DNA of 64,000 bases from Pseudomonas sp. N3-W (GCF_024970185.1 NZ_CP103965.1:1174001-1238000); one strand, 5' to 3'; numbered from the stretch's first letter, positions 39,134 through 48,252 are shown. Translations and numbers: made by a program. Notes: generated by a model from the letters alone, not told the origin.

Positions 39134-41650
39134 TTAGCGCAGAGGCCAATGTTGTTGGCAGGCGTGACGTACCGCGCTGGCGCTGCTCAACCTGAGCAGG
39201 TCGCGGCTGATGCTTCGGCATTGCCTGGCGTCCAGATGACGGACGCGGTCCTTGATTTCACCGATCTGCACCGGGCTGACGGACAACTCGCTGACCCCAA
39301 GACCGATCAGAACCGGCGTGGCCAGCGGATCGGAGGCCAGTGCACCGCACACCCCGACCCAGCGTTTGTGCACCGCCGCACCGGCACAGGTCTGGGCGAT
39401 CAGCCGCAGCAATGCCGGGTGCAATGCGTCGACACGGGAGGCCAGGCCCGCGTGGTCGCGGTCCATGGCCAGGGTGTACTGGGACAAGTCGTTGGTGCCG
39501 ATGGACAGGAAGTCCGCGTGCTCTGCCAGCTGTTCGGCCAGCAACGCGGCGGCGGGCACTTCGATCATCACCCCCAGTTCCGGTCGCTGGTTCAGGCCCA
39601 GTTCACTGCACAATTCATCAAGACGCTGGCGGATGTGCAGCAGCTCGTCCACTTCAGTGACCATCGGCAACAGGATGCGGCAACGGGACAGCGGGCTGAC
39701 ATGCAGCAAGGCGCGCAACTGCTGATCGAGGATGTCGGGACGAGCCTGCGCCAGCCGAATACCCCGCAAGCCGAGTACCGGATTGGCTTCCACCGGCAGC
39801 GGCAAATAGTCGAGTTGCTTGTCGCCACCCACGTCGATGGTGCGGATGATCACCGACTTGTCGCCCATGGCATCGAGCACGGCTTGATAGGCCAGGCGTT
39901 GTTCCTGTTCGTCGGGCGCGGTGCTGCGGTCGACAAACAGAAACTCGGTGCGCAACAGGCCGACGCCATCGGCGCCATTGGCCAGCGCATCGGCGGCCTC
40001 AAGGCTGGAGGCCACGTTGGCGGCGATTTCGATGTGCACGCCATCAACGGTCAAGGCCGGGGTATGGGCTTGAGCCTGTTGCCGAGCGCGGCGTTGCTGA
40101 TGATCGAGTTGCGCCTGCCGAACCTCGGCCAGGCGTTCGGCAGACGGCGTTAGTTCAAGGCGACCACCGTCGGCATCCAGCACCACCACCTGGCCTTGCG
40201 GCTGATCCAGCAGCGCCGATCCCAGCGCCACCATGCACGGCAAGCCTTTGCCCCGCGCCAGAATGGCCACATGGGACGTCGCGCCACCTTCGGCCATGCA
40301 CAACCCGGCAACACCTTGCTGGCTCAGTTGCAGCAGGTCGGAGGGGGTCAGTTCATCGGCGGCGACGATGGCACCGGCCGGCACATCGTAGTGCCAGGTT
40401 TCGCCGAGCAGGGCGCGCAGTACGCGTTGCTTGAGGTCGCGCAAATCGTTGGCGCGCTCGGCCAGTAGCGTGCTGCCGAGTTGCTGCAGCACCTCGCACT
40501 GCACGTCGATGGAATGGCTCCAGGCATGTGTCGCGGCCATGCCCTGATCAATTGAAAGCGCGGCGGCATCGAGCAAGGCCGGGTCTTCGAGCAGGGCGAG
40601 GTGGGCGGCGAAGATCGCTTCTTCGTCAGTGTGTTTGTGTCTTTTGGCTTGAATCAGTGTGCCGTCGATTTCGCTGCGCACCTGCGTCAGTGCCTTGTCG
40701 AGGACTTGCAACTGTTGTTCGGCATCGTGATTGCCGGCATCCGCCGGCAAGTTGATCGCGTTCAGGCGAAACAATGGGCCCGCCACCAGGCCGGGTGCAG
40801 CGCAGACACCGTGTAACACGCCCGCTTCGGCTGGGCGTTGACGTTGGGTGACGGGTACAGGTGCGGCGGCGTGGCTGTCTTCGGCCAGCGCTGTGGATAA
40901 CGCGGCCAACAGCGCTTGCAGTGCGGCTTCGGCGTCCGGTCCCTGGGCGCTGACCTGAATCTGGTCCTGCTCGCCGATCGCCAGGCTCATCAAACCGATC
41001 AGGCTGTTGCAGGAGGCCGATTTACCGGCGAAATGCAGCTGCGACTTGCTCTTGAAACCCTGTGCCGTCTGCCGGATCAGCGCTGCCGGACGCGCATGCA
41101 AGCCGCCTCGATGAGCAATGCGCACCTCGGCGCGAACCTCGATACCGGTCGCTTCAGTCTCGACCTGGGCGCCGTTGTTCAGGCGCGCCACGATGTGCAG
41201 GAGTGGCTCGCCGACCCGCACCGATTTCAGGGTAATGGGCCGCGCCTGAAACGCCTGGCTGTTGGTCAGAATGATCAAGCTCACCAGGCTTTTGCATTGC
41301 TGCGCGACCTTGTCCAGGTCATAGCGCAGCAAGGGCTGGCCATTACTGACCCGGGCGCCTTCCTTGACCAGCACCCTGAAACCTTCGCCCTGCAGCTCGA
41401 CGGTGTCGAGGCCCAGGTGCAGCAGCAATTCGGCGCCGTTGTCGGCACGCAAGGTGATCGCGTGCCCGGTGCGGGCGACATGGATGACCACGCCGGCGCA
41501 AGGTGCATGCAGGGTGTCGTTCAACGGGTCGATGGCGATCCCGTCGCCCATGGCACCGCTGGCGAACACCGGGTCCGGGACTTTGGCGAGCGTGAGCACC
41601 GGGCCGCTGAGCGGGGCGCTTAAAGTCAGCTCTTTATTGTTGTTGTGCAT
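39134..41650 (-). CDS. nagF: Fused EIIA-HPr-EI phosphotransferase (NagF-type)
   Basis: 838 residues carrying all soluble PTS steps in one chain. EIIA-Glc-like domain (about 8-150) with His78 in LLLHLGLDTVEL. HPr domain (about 172-258) with His185 in GGLHARPAALI. Enzyme I (about 285-838) with His460 in GGATSHVAILARGKGLPC and the PEP-binding TIM barrel (LRTEFLFVDR; GTNDLSQYTLAMDR). Phosphate runs from PEP through His460, His185 and His78 to Cys405 of NagE. The gap to nagE is 27 bp. Confidence 0.95.
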   Translation of the reverse strand: MHNNNKELTLSAPLSGPVLTLAKVPDPVFASGAMGDGIAIDPLNDTLHAPCAGVVIHVARTGHAITLRADNGAELLLHLGLDTVELQGEGFRVLVKEGARVSNGQPLLRYDLDKVAQQCKSLVSLIILTNSQAFQARPITLKSVRVGEPLLHIVARLNNGAQVETEATGIEVRAEVRIAHRGGLHARPAALIRQTAQGFKSKSQLHFAGKSASCNSLIGLMSLAIGEQDQIQVSAQGPDAEAALQALLAALSTALAEDSHAAAPVPVTQRQRPAEAGVLHGVCAAPGLVAGPLFRLNAINLPADAGNHDAEQQLQVLDKALTQVRSEIDGTLIQAKRHKHTDEEAIFAAHLALLEDPALLDAAALSIDQGMAATHAWSHSIDVQCEVLQQLGSTLLAERANDLRDLKQRVLRALLGETWHYDVPAGAIVAADELTPSDLLQLSQQGVAGLCMAEGGATSHVAILARGKGLPCMVALGSALLDQPQGQVVVLDADGGRLELTPSAERLAEVRQAQLDHQQRRARQQAQAHTPALTVDGVHIEIAANVASSLEAADALANGADGVGLLRTEFLFVDRSTAPDEQEQRLAYQAVLDAMGDKSVIIRTIDVGGDKQLDYLPLPVEANPVLGLRGIRLAQARPDILDQQLRALLHVSPLSRCRILLPMVTEVDELLHIRQRLDELCSELGLNQRPELGVMIEVPAAALLAEQLAEHADFLSIGTNDLSQYTLAMDRDHAGLASRVDALHPALLRLIAQTCAGAAVHKRWVGVCGALASDPLATPVLIGLGVSELSVSPVQIGEIKDRVRHLDARQCRSISRDLLRLSSASAVRHACQQHWPLR

Positions 41651-41686
41651 GGCTCGGTACTCATCAGGAAAACGGTCGGTTTCGAC

Positions 41687-42709
41687 TCAGTGGGTGCGGG
41701 TCACTTTGCTCAGGTGTCGTGGCTGGTCCGGGTCCATGCCGCGGGCGACGGCCAGACCGGCGGCCATCACGTAGAAACTCTGGATCGCCAGGATCGGGTC
41801 AAGGGCCGGGTGTTCGGCGCGGGTCAGGGTCAGGTCGCGTTCGCTGACATCGTCCGGGGCGGCCAGCAATACGCGGGCACCGCGCTGGCGCATGTCGGCG
41901 GCGAGGCTCAACAAGCCGGCCTGCTCGGCGCCGCGCGGGGCGAACACCAACAGCGGGTATTGCTCGCCGATCAATGCCATCGGGCCGTGACGGACTTCGG
42001 CGCTGCTGAAGGCTTCGGCCTGGATTGCCGAGGTTTCCTTGAATTTCAGTGCCGCTTCCTGAGCGATGGCAAACCCGGCGCCACGGCCGATCACCATCAG
42101 GCGCTGGCAATCGCGCAGGGTGTCGATGGCCAGGCTCCAGTCCTGTTGCGCCGCGTCTCGCAGACCTTCTGGCAGGGCATTGCCGGCTTCGAGCAGTTCC
42201 ACGTCGTCTTTCCAGTGGGCGATCAGCCGGGCGCTGGCACTGAGGGTGGCGATAAAACTCTTGGTCGCGGCGACGCTACTTTCAGTGCCGGCCAACAGTG
42301 GCAGGCTGAACTCACACGCGGCTTCCAATGGCGAGTTTTCGGCGTTGACCATGGAAATGCTCAGGGCGCCGCGCTTGCGCAACAGACGCAGGCTGTTCAC
42401 CAGGTCCGGACTCTGCCCAGATTGCGAGAAAGCGAACGCCACCTGGCCGCTGACCTTCAACGGTGCCTGCTGCATGGTCACCACTGACATCGGTAGCGAC
42501 GCCACCGGGATGCCCAGTTGCTGCATGGTCAGGTAGGCGAAATAGCTGGCGGCGTGGTCGGAACTGCCGCGAGCGATGGTCATTGCCACTTGCGGCGGCT
42601 GACGGCGCAGGCGCCCGGCGATCTCGATCATCTGCGGGTCGAGTTGCTGCAGTTGCGCTTCTACGGCCTCGAACGAGGACAGCGCCTCTTCAAGCATTTT
42701 TGAAGTCAA
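41687..42709 (-). CDS. SIS-domain sugar isomerase, probable glucosamine-6-phosphate deaminase (NagB-II type)
   Basis: 340 residues with two SIS domains: IARGSSDHAASYFAYLTMQ and FAFSQSGQSPDLVNSLRL in the first, LMVIGRGAGFAIAQEAALKFKE in the second. This matches the isomerase half of GlmS without its glutaminase. Next to nagA it most likely converts GlcN-6-P to fructose-6-P plus ammonia, as the non-orthologous NagB-II does in other bacteria; no classical nagB is seen here. Its start overlaps nagA by 20 bp. Confidence 0.88.
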   Translation of the reverse strand: MTSKMLEEALSSFEAVEAQLQQLDPQMIEIAGRLRRQPPQVAMTIARGSSDHAASYFAYLTMQQLGIPVASLPMSVVTMQQAPLKVSGQVAFAFSQSGQSPDLVNSLRLLRKRGALSISMVNAENSPLEAACEFSLPLLAGTESSVAATKSFIATLSASARLIAHWKDDVELLEAGNALPEGLRDAAQQDWSLAIDTLRDCQRLMVIGRGAGFAIAQEAALKFKETSAIQAEAFSSAEVRHGPMALIGEQYPLLVFAPRGAEQAGLLSLAADMRQRGARVLLAAPDDVSERDLTLTRAEHPALDPILAIQSFYVMAAGLAVARGMDPDQPRHLSKVTRTH

Positions 42710-43796
42710 TGTCTTCTCCTTCGACCATGACGGCGGTCAGTGTGAGTGAGCGGTCCAGCCGCACGCAGTCGGCCCAGGCACCCGGTGCCAGGCGCCCGCG
42801 TTCGGTGATGCCGAGGTAGTCGGCGGGAAATTGCGAAAGACGTTGCGAGGCTTCGGCAATCGGCAAACCGATCTTCACCAGATTGCGCAACGCCTGATCC
42901 ATGGTCAGGGTGCTGCCCGCCAGGGTGCCGTCGGCCAGGCGTACACCGCCCAGACACTTGGTCACGGTGTGGCTGCCGAGCTTGTATTCACCGTCGGGCA
43001 TGCCAGCGGCGGCGGTCGAATCGGTGACGCAATACAGGCACGGGATCGAACGCAGGGCCACGCGCATGGCGCCGGGGTGAACGTGCAGCAAGTCGGGAAT
43101 CAATTCTGCGTATTTGGCGTGGGCCAGCGCTGCCCCGACGATCCCGGGCTCGCGGTGATGCAGCGGGCTCATGGCGTTATAGAGGTGGGTGAAACTGGTG
43201 GCGCCGGCTTCCAGCGCGGCGACGCCTTCCTCGTAGCTGCCGAGGGTGTGGCCTATTTGCATGCGCACGCCGCGAGCGCTGAGGGCGCGGATCAAACCGT
43301 CGTGGCCGGCGATTTCCGGGGCGATGGTGATCACGCGGATCGGCGCCAGGGCCAGGTACGCTTCGACTTCGGCCATCATGGCGGTGTGGGCGAAATTCGG
43401 CTGTGCGCCGAGTTTTCCGGGGTTGATGTAGGGGCCTTCCAGGTGCACGCCAAGCACTCGGGCGCTGCCTTTTGGCCGCTGCTCGCAGAACTCGCCGACG
43501 GCTTTGAGCACGCTGGAAATCTCTTCGCTCGGCGCGGTCATGGTGGTGGCCAGCAGCGAGGTGGTGCCAAAGCGCACATGGGTTCTGGTGATGGTTTCGA
43601 AGGCGGGCGCGCCTTCCATGATGTCTTTGCCGCCACCGCCGTGAACGTGCAGGTCGATGAAGCCCGGCAGCAGATAGGGCAGGTCGTTGTCGGCCGGGTC
43701 GCAGGGCTCGCCCTCGATGGACACGACCTTGCCGTGTTGGTGAATCAACCGGCCGCGGACCCAGCCGTGGGCAGTGAGGATGTTGTCTTCGGACAT
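42690..43796 (-). CDS. nagA: N-acetylglucosamine-6-phosphate deacetylase
   Basis: 368 residues, amidohydrolase superfamily. The metal-site region is PGFIDLHVHGGGGKD (45-58, H50 and H52), followed by HLEGPYINPGKLGAQ with the metal-binding Glu, and later GHTLGSYEEG and HLYNAMSPLHHREPG. It removes acetate from GlcNAc-6-P, the product of NagE transport. It lies 31 bp after nagR. Confidence 0.96.
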   Translation of the reverse strand: MSEDNILTAHGWVRGRLIHQHGKVVSIEGEPCDPADNDLPYLLPGFIDLHVHGGGGKDIMEGAPAFETITRTHVRFGTTSLLATTMTAPSEEISSVLKAVGEFCEQRPKGSARVLGVHLEGPYINPGKLGAQPNFAHTAMMAEVEAYLALAPIRVITIAPEIAGHDGLIRALSARGVRMQIGHTLGSYEEGVAALEAGATSFTHLYNAMSPLHHREPGIVGAALAHAKYAELIPDLLHVHPGAMRVALRSIPCLYCVTDSTAAAGMPDGEYKLGSHTVTKCLGGVRLADGTLAGSTLTMDQALRNLVKIGLPIAEASQRLSQFPADYLGITERGRLAPGAWADCVRLDRSLTLTAVMVEGEDIDFKNA

Positions 43797-43827
43797 GGGC
43801 AGTTCTCTCTTTTAGCGGCGCAGCTTT

Positions 43828-44559
43828 CTAGCGGCGAAGCTCTGCGACAAAGTCGTAGTAGTCGTTGCGGCAATAAGTGTCGGTCACTTCGATGGGCGTG
43901 TTGTCTTCCAGGTAGCCGACCCGGGTCATCAGCAGCATCGCGGTGCCGGGGGCGATGCCGACCAGGGCGGCGAACTCGTCCGAGGCATTGATCGCCTGAA
44001 TGTGCTGCAGGGCGCGGACGATCGGTTTGCCGATGCCATCGAGGAATTCGTAGAGGGAGTCGCCCACCGCTTGCGGCTTGGGGATGATCGAGGCGGGCAG
44101 GGTGCTCATCTCGATGGCCATCACCGTGTCGTCCGCCTTACGCAGGCGCTTGAGTCGCGCCACCTTGTCGTTGGGCGAGAGGCCGAGGCGGATCAGTTCT
44201 TCGTGGGTCGGCGGGGTGATTTCCCGCTCCAGCCATTGCGAACCGGGCACAAACCCCTTCAGGCGCAGCATCTCGCTGAAACCCGAAAGGCGTGACAGGG
44301 GTTGTTCCAGACGCGGGGTGATGAAGGTGCCGGAGCCTTGGTTGCGACGGATCAGCCCCTGGTCGAACAGCACTTCCAGCGCTTTGCGGGCGGTGACGCG
44401 GGAAATACCCAGGCGTTCGCTGAGATTGCGTTCCGACGGCATGGCCTGTTCGGCTTTCCACTGGCCGGCGTGGATGGCGGCTTCCAGATTACGCGCCAGC
44501 TGCAAATACAGCGGCGTCGGCTGGGTGTCGTCAGGGCGTAGGGCCTGGATGTCATTCAT
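43828..44559 (-). CDS. nagR: GntR/HutC-family repressor of the nag operon
   Basis: 243 residues. N-terminal winged helix-turn-helix (about 15-82: AMPSERNLSERLGISRVTARKALEVLFDQG), then a UTRA effector domain (about 95-240). Position at the head of the GlcNAc operon makes it the NagR/NagQ-type regulator, expected to release DNA on binding a phosphorylated amino sugar. The ATG at 44559 is chosen over an upstream GTG-type extension to 44625. Candidate operators lie just upstream. Confidence 0.92.
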   Translation of the reverse strand: MNDIQALRPDDTQPTPLYLQLARNLEAAIHAGQWKAEQAMPSERNLSERLGISRVTARKALEVLFDQGLIRRNQGSGTFITPRLEQPLSRLSGFSEMLRLKGFVPGSQWLEREITPPTHEELIRLGLSPNDKVARLKRLRKADDTVMAIEMSTLPASIIPKPQAVGDSLYEFLDGIGKPIVRALQHIQAINASDEFAALVGIAPGTAMLLMTRVGYLEDNTPIEVTDTYCRNDYYDFVAELRR

Positions 44560-44617
44560 GTAGGTTTGGTCCGATGCGGTTATAGGATTGTTGTCGCACG
44601 GTTGTGAGGCGGAAATT

Positions 44618-44652
44618 AATACCACTTGAATACCATGTCAATGAGACCACTT
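44618..44652. promoter_or_regulatory. Candidate NagR operator cluster
   Basis: AATACCACTT (44618-44627), GAATACCAT (44628-44636) and GACCACTT (44645-44652) form repeated half-sites about 60 bp before the nagR start. HutC-type GntR regulators bind such GTGGTAT / ATACCAC elements. The assignment is inferred from repetition and position. Confidence 0.5.
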
Positions 44653-44708
44653 TGCGCGGGACGCAGGAAAACCGGGCCTTTTGGGTAGGCTCAATAGGGG
44701 TTGGTTTG

Positions 44709-44718
44709 AAGTGGTATT
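44709..44718. promoter_or_regulatory. Distal inverted copy of the nagR operator-like site
   Basis: AAGTGGTATT is the exact reverse complement of the 10-mer at 44618-44627, 81 bp away. A further AGTGGTAT occurs at 44775-44782 in the loop of the next hairpin. Confidence 0.45.
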
Positions 44719-44752
44719 AGAGGTGGGGCTATCAACCGCAAAAATCGCAGTC

Positions 44753-44821
44753 TGCGGCGGCCCCTACAGTGGGGAGTGGTATCAACCCTGTAGGCGCTGT
44801 CGCAGGCGGCGATTTTTTTGA
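44753..44821. repeat. CTGTAG-type palindromic repeat
   Basis: Arms AAAAATCGCAGTCTGCGGCG and its imperfect complement ending GGCGATTTTTTT, with CCCCTACAG and CCTGTAGG next to the loop. This is a second REP-like family of pseudomonads. The A and T runs at both ends would also let it act as a bidirectional terminator for the L,D-transpeptidase gene. Confidence 0.7.
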
Positions 44822-44920
44822 TTTATTTTTTGAAGGGCGACCGAAGGTAGCGGTCATTGCTCGTGACAACGGGTGGTGCGGCCCTCGCCACAAAAAGCTT
44901 CTTGCACGTGCGGGATAAGG

Positions 44921-45433
44921 CTACGGGCGAATCTCGATCATCGTGCCATCGGGTACCAGGCCCCAGACTTCGCGCATGTCCATGTTGCGCATGGCAATGC
45001 AGCCGTCGGTCCAGTCCAGGGTATGGAACAGGTCTTCGGGCGTGTCCTCGGTGTCGGGTGTGCCGTGGATCATGATCATGCCGCCAGGCGCGACGCCTTC
45101 GCGACGCGAGCGTGCGGAATCGCTGATGTTCGGGTAGGAAATGTGCATTGCCAGGTTGAACTTGTCGCTGACCTTGCGCCAGTCAATCCAGTAGAGGCCT
45201 TCTGGCGTGCGCTTGTCGCCTTCCATCAGCTTCGCGCCACGCGGCTGTTTACCCAGCGAGATGCGGTAGGTTCGCAGCGGCTTGCCGTCGGCAATCACTT
45301 GCAGCTGATGGGCCGACTTGAGCACCAGTATCTTTTCGATGGGGCTGACATTCGGGGTGGTCACGGTGGTCACGAATGACGCCTGGGAGACAGTGACGAA
45401 CGACAGGCAAAGCAGGGCAAGCAACCAGCGCAT
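44921..45433 (-). CDS. L,D-transpeptidase family protein (YkuD domain)
   Basis: 170 residues. Signal peptide about 1-18 (MRWLLALLCLSFVTVSQA), then one YkuD domain. The catalytic block is TLDWTDGCIAMRNMDM with the nucleophilic Cys, and the conserved His lies in MIMIHGTPD. It would act in the periplasm to make 3-3 peptidoglycan cross-links or attach proteins to the wall. It is shorter than Erf/Ynh-type enzymes, having no LysM domain. Confidence 0.92.
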   Translation of the reverse strand: MRWLLALLCLSFVTVSQASFVTTVTTPNVSPIEKILVLKSAHQLQVIADGKPLRTYRISLGKQPRGAKLMEGDKRTPEGLYWIDWRKVSDKFNLAMHISYPNISDSARSRREGVAPGGMIMIHGTPDTEDTPEDLFHTLDWTDGCIAMRNMDMREVWGLVPDGTMIEIRP

Positions 45434-45483
45434 TGAAACGATTCCCCAAGAGTGTCGCGGCTATTGATCAGTTATAGATTATT

Positions 45484-46035
45484 TTAGGTGATGGCAGGCT
45501 GAGCAAGCGGCGGAATCGACTCGGAACGTACCGGGTAGTGCTGTTCCTGCCGGTCAGCGAAGAAGCATTCTAAGGTACGGCCCACCGTGCGGAAAGCCAG
45601 CTCGGACCAAGGGATGTCGGCTTCTTCGAAAAGTGCCACTTCCAGGCTCTCGGGGCCGGCGGCGAAGTCCAGGTCCACCAGTTCAGCGCGAAAGAACACA
45701 TGCACCTGGCTGATGTGTGGCACGTCGATCAGCGTGTAGATGCTCGTGTTGCGTACCCGGGCGCAGGCTTCTTCGGCGGTTTCGCGCACGGCGGCCTGTT
45801 CGATGGTCTCGCCGTTCTCCATGAAGCCGGCGGGCAGGGTCCAGTAGCCGAGCCGTGGCTCGATGGCACGACGGCACAGCAGCACTTTCGAGCCCCAGGT
45901 CGCCACGCAACCGGCGACGATATTGGGGTTCTGGTAGTGAATGGTCTGACAGCTGTCACAGACAAAACGCAGGCGCGAATCGCCTTCGGGAATGCGCTGG
46001 GTTACCGGGTTGCCGCACTGGCTGCAAAATTTCAT
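45484..46035 (-). CDS. NUDIX hydrolase with N-terminal zinc ribbon
   Basis: 183 residues. Two Cys pairs (FCSQCGNP at the start, FVCDSCQTIHY at about 28-38) form a zinc ribbon, as in NudC-like NADH pyrophosphatases. The Nudix box is GFMENGETIEQAAVRETAEE. Much shorter than NudC, so the substrate is open. The ATG at 46035 is chosen because the zinc ribbon starts directly after it. It is divergent from the second NUDIX gene. Confidence 0.9.
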   Translation of the reverse strand: MKFCSQCGNPVTQRIPEGDSRLRFVCDSCQTIHYQNPNIVAGCVATWGSKVLLCRRAIEPRLGYWTLPAGFMENGETIEQAAVRETAEEACARVRNTSIYTLIDVPHISQVHVFFRAELVDLDFAAGPESLEVALFEEADIPWSELAFRTVGRTLECFFADRQEQHYPVRSESIPPLAQPAIT

Positions 46036-46182
46036 GCTTGGGTTCCTGAATGCTGTGCCTATCTTGGCGTGCGGCGGTGTCTGTCGGCAAGTTGTCGTTT
46101 CGCGACATGGCATGGTTTCGGGGCTTGGGCGGTCGATGTGATTGGTGCATGATGCAGGGTAAGGCACAGATCGAGAACACTC

Positions 46183-46782
46183 ATGCTGGACGAGCTACTG
46201 CATCGGGTAAGCAACCACACGCCACGCACGCTGGAAACCGACAAGCGTTTCCCCGAGGCCGCCGTACTGGTGCCCATTACCCGCAGTGACCAACCGGAAC
46301 TGGTCCTGACCCTGCGTGCCAGCGGACTTTCGACCCACGGTGGCGAAGTGGCGTTTCCTGGTGGCCGCCGCGACCCTGAAGATCCCGACCTTGTGTTCAC
46401 CGCCCTGCGCGAAGCCGAAGAAGAGATCGGCCTGCCGCCCGGGCTGGTCGAAGTGATCGGCCCGCTCAGCCCGTTGATTTCCCTGCATGGCATCAAGGTC
46501 ACGCCGTATGTCGGTGTGATCCCGGACTTTGTCGAGTATCAGGCCAATGATGCCGAGATCGCCGCGGTGTTCAGCGTGCCTCTGGAGTTCTTTCGCGAAG
46601 ATCCCCGCGAACACACTCACCGGATCGATTACCAGGGGCGCAGTTGGTACGTGCCCAGCTATCGTTACGGCGAATACAAGATCTGGGGCCTGACGGCGAT
46701 CATGATCGTCGAGTTGATCAACCTGCTCTATGACGCGAAGATCAGCCTGCATCAGCCGCCCAAGCGTTTTATCAATATCTGA
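46183..46782 (+). CDS. NUDIX hydrolase, CoA pyrophosphatase (NudL/YeaB) type
   Basis: 199 residues. The NudL/UPF0035 signature [20 protein letters not shown] leads into the Nudix box [24 protein letters not shown]. Members hydrolyse CoA to 3',5'-ADP and 4'-phosphopantetheine. Compact single domain. It is followed after 55 bp by the gamma-carbonic anhydrase gene on the same strand. Confidence 0.9.
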   Translation: MLDELLHRVSNHTPRTLETDKRFPEAAVLVPITRSDQPELVLTLRASGLSTHGGEVAFPGGRRDPEDPDLVFTALREAEEEIGLPPGLVEVIGPLSPLISLHGIKVTPYVGVIPDFVEYQANDAEIAAVFSVPLEFFREDPREHTHRIDYQGRSWYVPSYRYGEYKIWGLTAIMIVELINLLYDAKISLHQPPKRFINI

Positions 46783-46837
46783 AGCCATCGCTCGTGTGGC
46801 CGTAATACTGGCTGTCAGAGCCGTGAGGATAAAAAGA

Positions 46838-47362
46838 ATGAAATACCGCCTGGGCGATGCCCACGTCCAAACCCATCCACAAAGCTGGGTTGCCCCCAAT
46901 GCCGTGCTGGTGGGCAAGGTCAAGCTGGAGGAGGGCGCCAACGTCTGGTTCAATGCCGTACTGCGCGGCGACAACGAACTGATCCTGATCGGCAAGAACA
47001 GCAATGTGCAGGACGGCACCGTGATGCACACCGACATGGGCTACCCGCTGACCATCGGCACCGGCGTGACCATCGGGCATAACGCCATGCTGCATGGCTG
47101 CACCGTTGGCGACTACAGCTTGATCGGCATCAACGCGGTGATCCTCAATGGCGCGAAAATCGGCAAGAACTGCATCATTGGCGCCAACTCGCTGATCGGC
47201 GAGGGCAAGGAGATTCCTGATGGTTCGCTGGTCATGGGCTCGCCGGGCAAGGTCGTGCGTGAATTGACCGAGCCGCAGAAAAAGATGCTGGAAGCGAGTG
47301 CCGCGCACTATGTGCATAACTCGCAACGCTATGCGCGCGATCTGGTCGAGCAGGAACAATGA
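46838..47362 (+). CDS. Gamma-carbonic anhydrase family protein (YrdA-like)
   Basis: 174 residues of left-handed beta-helix hexapeptide repeats. Metal-site His residues are at H64 (VMHTDMG), H81 and H86 ([14 protein letters not shown]). Enzyme activity has been shown for only some members. The ATG at 46838 is preceded by a GAGGA site. Its stop overlaps the next start as ATGA. Confidence 0.93.
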   Translation: MKYRLGDAHVQTHPQSWVAPNAVLVGKVKLEEGANVWFNAVLRGDNELILIGKNSNVQDGTVMHTDMGYPLTIGTGVTIGHNAMLHGCTVGDYSLIGINAVILNGAKIGKNCIIGANSLIGEGKEIPDGSLVMGSPGKVVRELTEPQKKMLEASAAHYVHNSQRYARDLVEQEQ

Positions 47363-47574
47363 ACGCCACCGAACGACCCGTGCCCTCGCCGTGCGTGAAC
47401 ATTTGTGCGCTGGATGAGGCGGATATCTGCACCGGGTGTCAGCGTACGGTGGAGGAGATCACGCGTTGGAGCCGGATGGACAATGAAGAGCGACGCGGGG
47501 TGTTGGCGCTGTGTCATGAGCGGGCCAGGTCCAGTGGGTTGATCTGGATGTTGCCGACTAAAACCGTTAATTGA
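47359..47574 (+). CDS. DUF1289 small cysteine protein
   Basis: 71 residues with the motif [19 protein letters not shown]: four Cys in the arrangement typical of DUF1289, likely binding a metal. Translationally coupled to the gamma-carbonic anhydrase gene (ATGA overlap). Function unknown. Confidence 0.88.
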   Translation: MNATERPVPSPCVNICALDEADICTGCQRTVEEITRWSRMDNEERRGVLALCHERARSSGLIWMLPTKTVN

Positions 47575-47589
47575 ATAGTGTGGGGCTTT

Positions 47590-47722
47590 TGTGGCGAGGG
47601 AGCTTGCTCCCGCTGGGCTGCAAAGCAACCCCAAACGTGCAGATACCTTACTTGCGACACACCGCGCCCGCCGATGTCGGGGCCGCTTTGCGCCCCAGCG
47701 GGAGCAAGCTCCCTCGCCACAG
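47590..47722. repeat. Paired palindromic repeat, GCGAGGGAGC type
   Basis: GTGGCGAGGGAGCTTGCTCCCGCTGGG and its inverted copy (CCCAGCGGGAGCAAGCTCCC...) flank about 75 bp. The core differs from the GTGGGAGCGAGC family. The same type occurs at 51.2 and 58.3 kb. Confidence 0.8.
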
Positions 47723-47733
47723 GTTATTTATCA

Positions 47734-47759
47734 GGTGAAGATCAAGTAATCTGCTCACC
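47734..47759 (+). other. Small hairpin in the leader of the VUT gene
   Basis: GGTGA-AGAT ... ATCT-gc-TCACC forms an interrupted stem 25 bp before the VUT start. It does not match preQ1 riboswitch classes that I can recall. Confidence 0.3.
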
Positions 47760-47784
47760 AAATTGACAGGTATTTCCACACCTC

Positions 47785-48252
47785 ATGCTCTTCCTGATCA
47801 CCTACATCAGCAGCGTCGTGCTGATCAACTACGCCTTTTCCACTGCCCCGCATCTGGACCTTATCTGGTCGGCCTGGGGTGGGCTGGTATTTGTGCTGCG
47901 CGACATGGTGCAGACCCGTTTCGGCCATGGTGCCATCGCGGCGATGTTGGCGGCGCTGGTGCTGTCTTATATCACCTCCGATCCGTCCATCGCCCTGGCC
48001 AGCGCCACGGCGTTCGCGGTGTCGGAGTGCATCGATTGGCTGGTATTCAGTATTACCAAACGGCCGTTGCACGATCGCCTGTGGATAAGTTCGGCACTCA
48101 GCATTCCCCTCGACACGTTCATCTTTTTCGGCATGATCGACGCTTTTACGCCGGGCGTGATCCTGACCGCCATGGGCTCCAAGTTCGCCGGCGTGACGGC
48201 CGTCTGGCTGATCATGGCCTGGCGCTTGCGCAAACAGGCTGTCGCTGGCTGA
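47785..48252 (+). CDS. VUT-family membrane protein (queuosine-precursor transporter-like)
   Basis: 155 residues with about five membrane helices ([63 protein letters not shown]). The pattern [19 protein letters not shown] and [13 protein letters not shown] resembles the VUT/YhhQ family, which imports 7-cyano- or 7-aminomethyl-7-deazaguanine for queuosine. Shorter than YhhQ; substrate unproven. It precedes purT on the same strand, separated by about 100 bp. Confidence 0.75.
   Translation: MLFLITYISSVVLINYAFSTAPHLDLIWSAWGGLVFVLRDMVQTRFGHGAIAAMLAALVLSYITSDPSIALASATAFAVSECIDWLVFSITKRPLHDRLWISSALSIPLDTFIFFGMIDAFTPGVILTAMGSKFAGVTAVWLIMAWRLRKQAVAG

Larger units (their letters stand above)
44560..44920. 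other. nagR upstream region: promoter, operator-like repeats and a palindromic repeat
   Basis: 361 bp without a gene. From the nagR side it holds the promoter region with the AATACCACTT sites (44618-44627 onward). Beyond them come an inverted AAGTGGTATT copy and a long REP-type hairpin (44753-44821), then about 100 bp of spacer to the L,D-transpeptidase stop. Confidence 0.6.
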
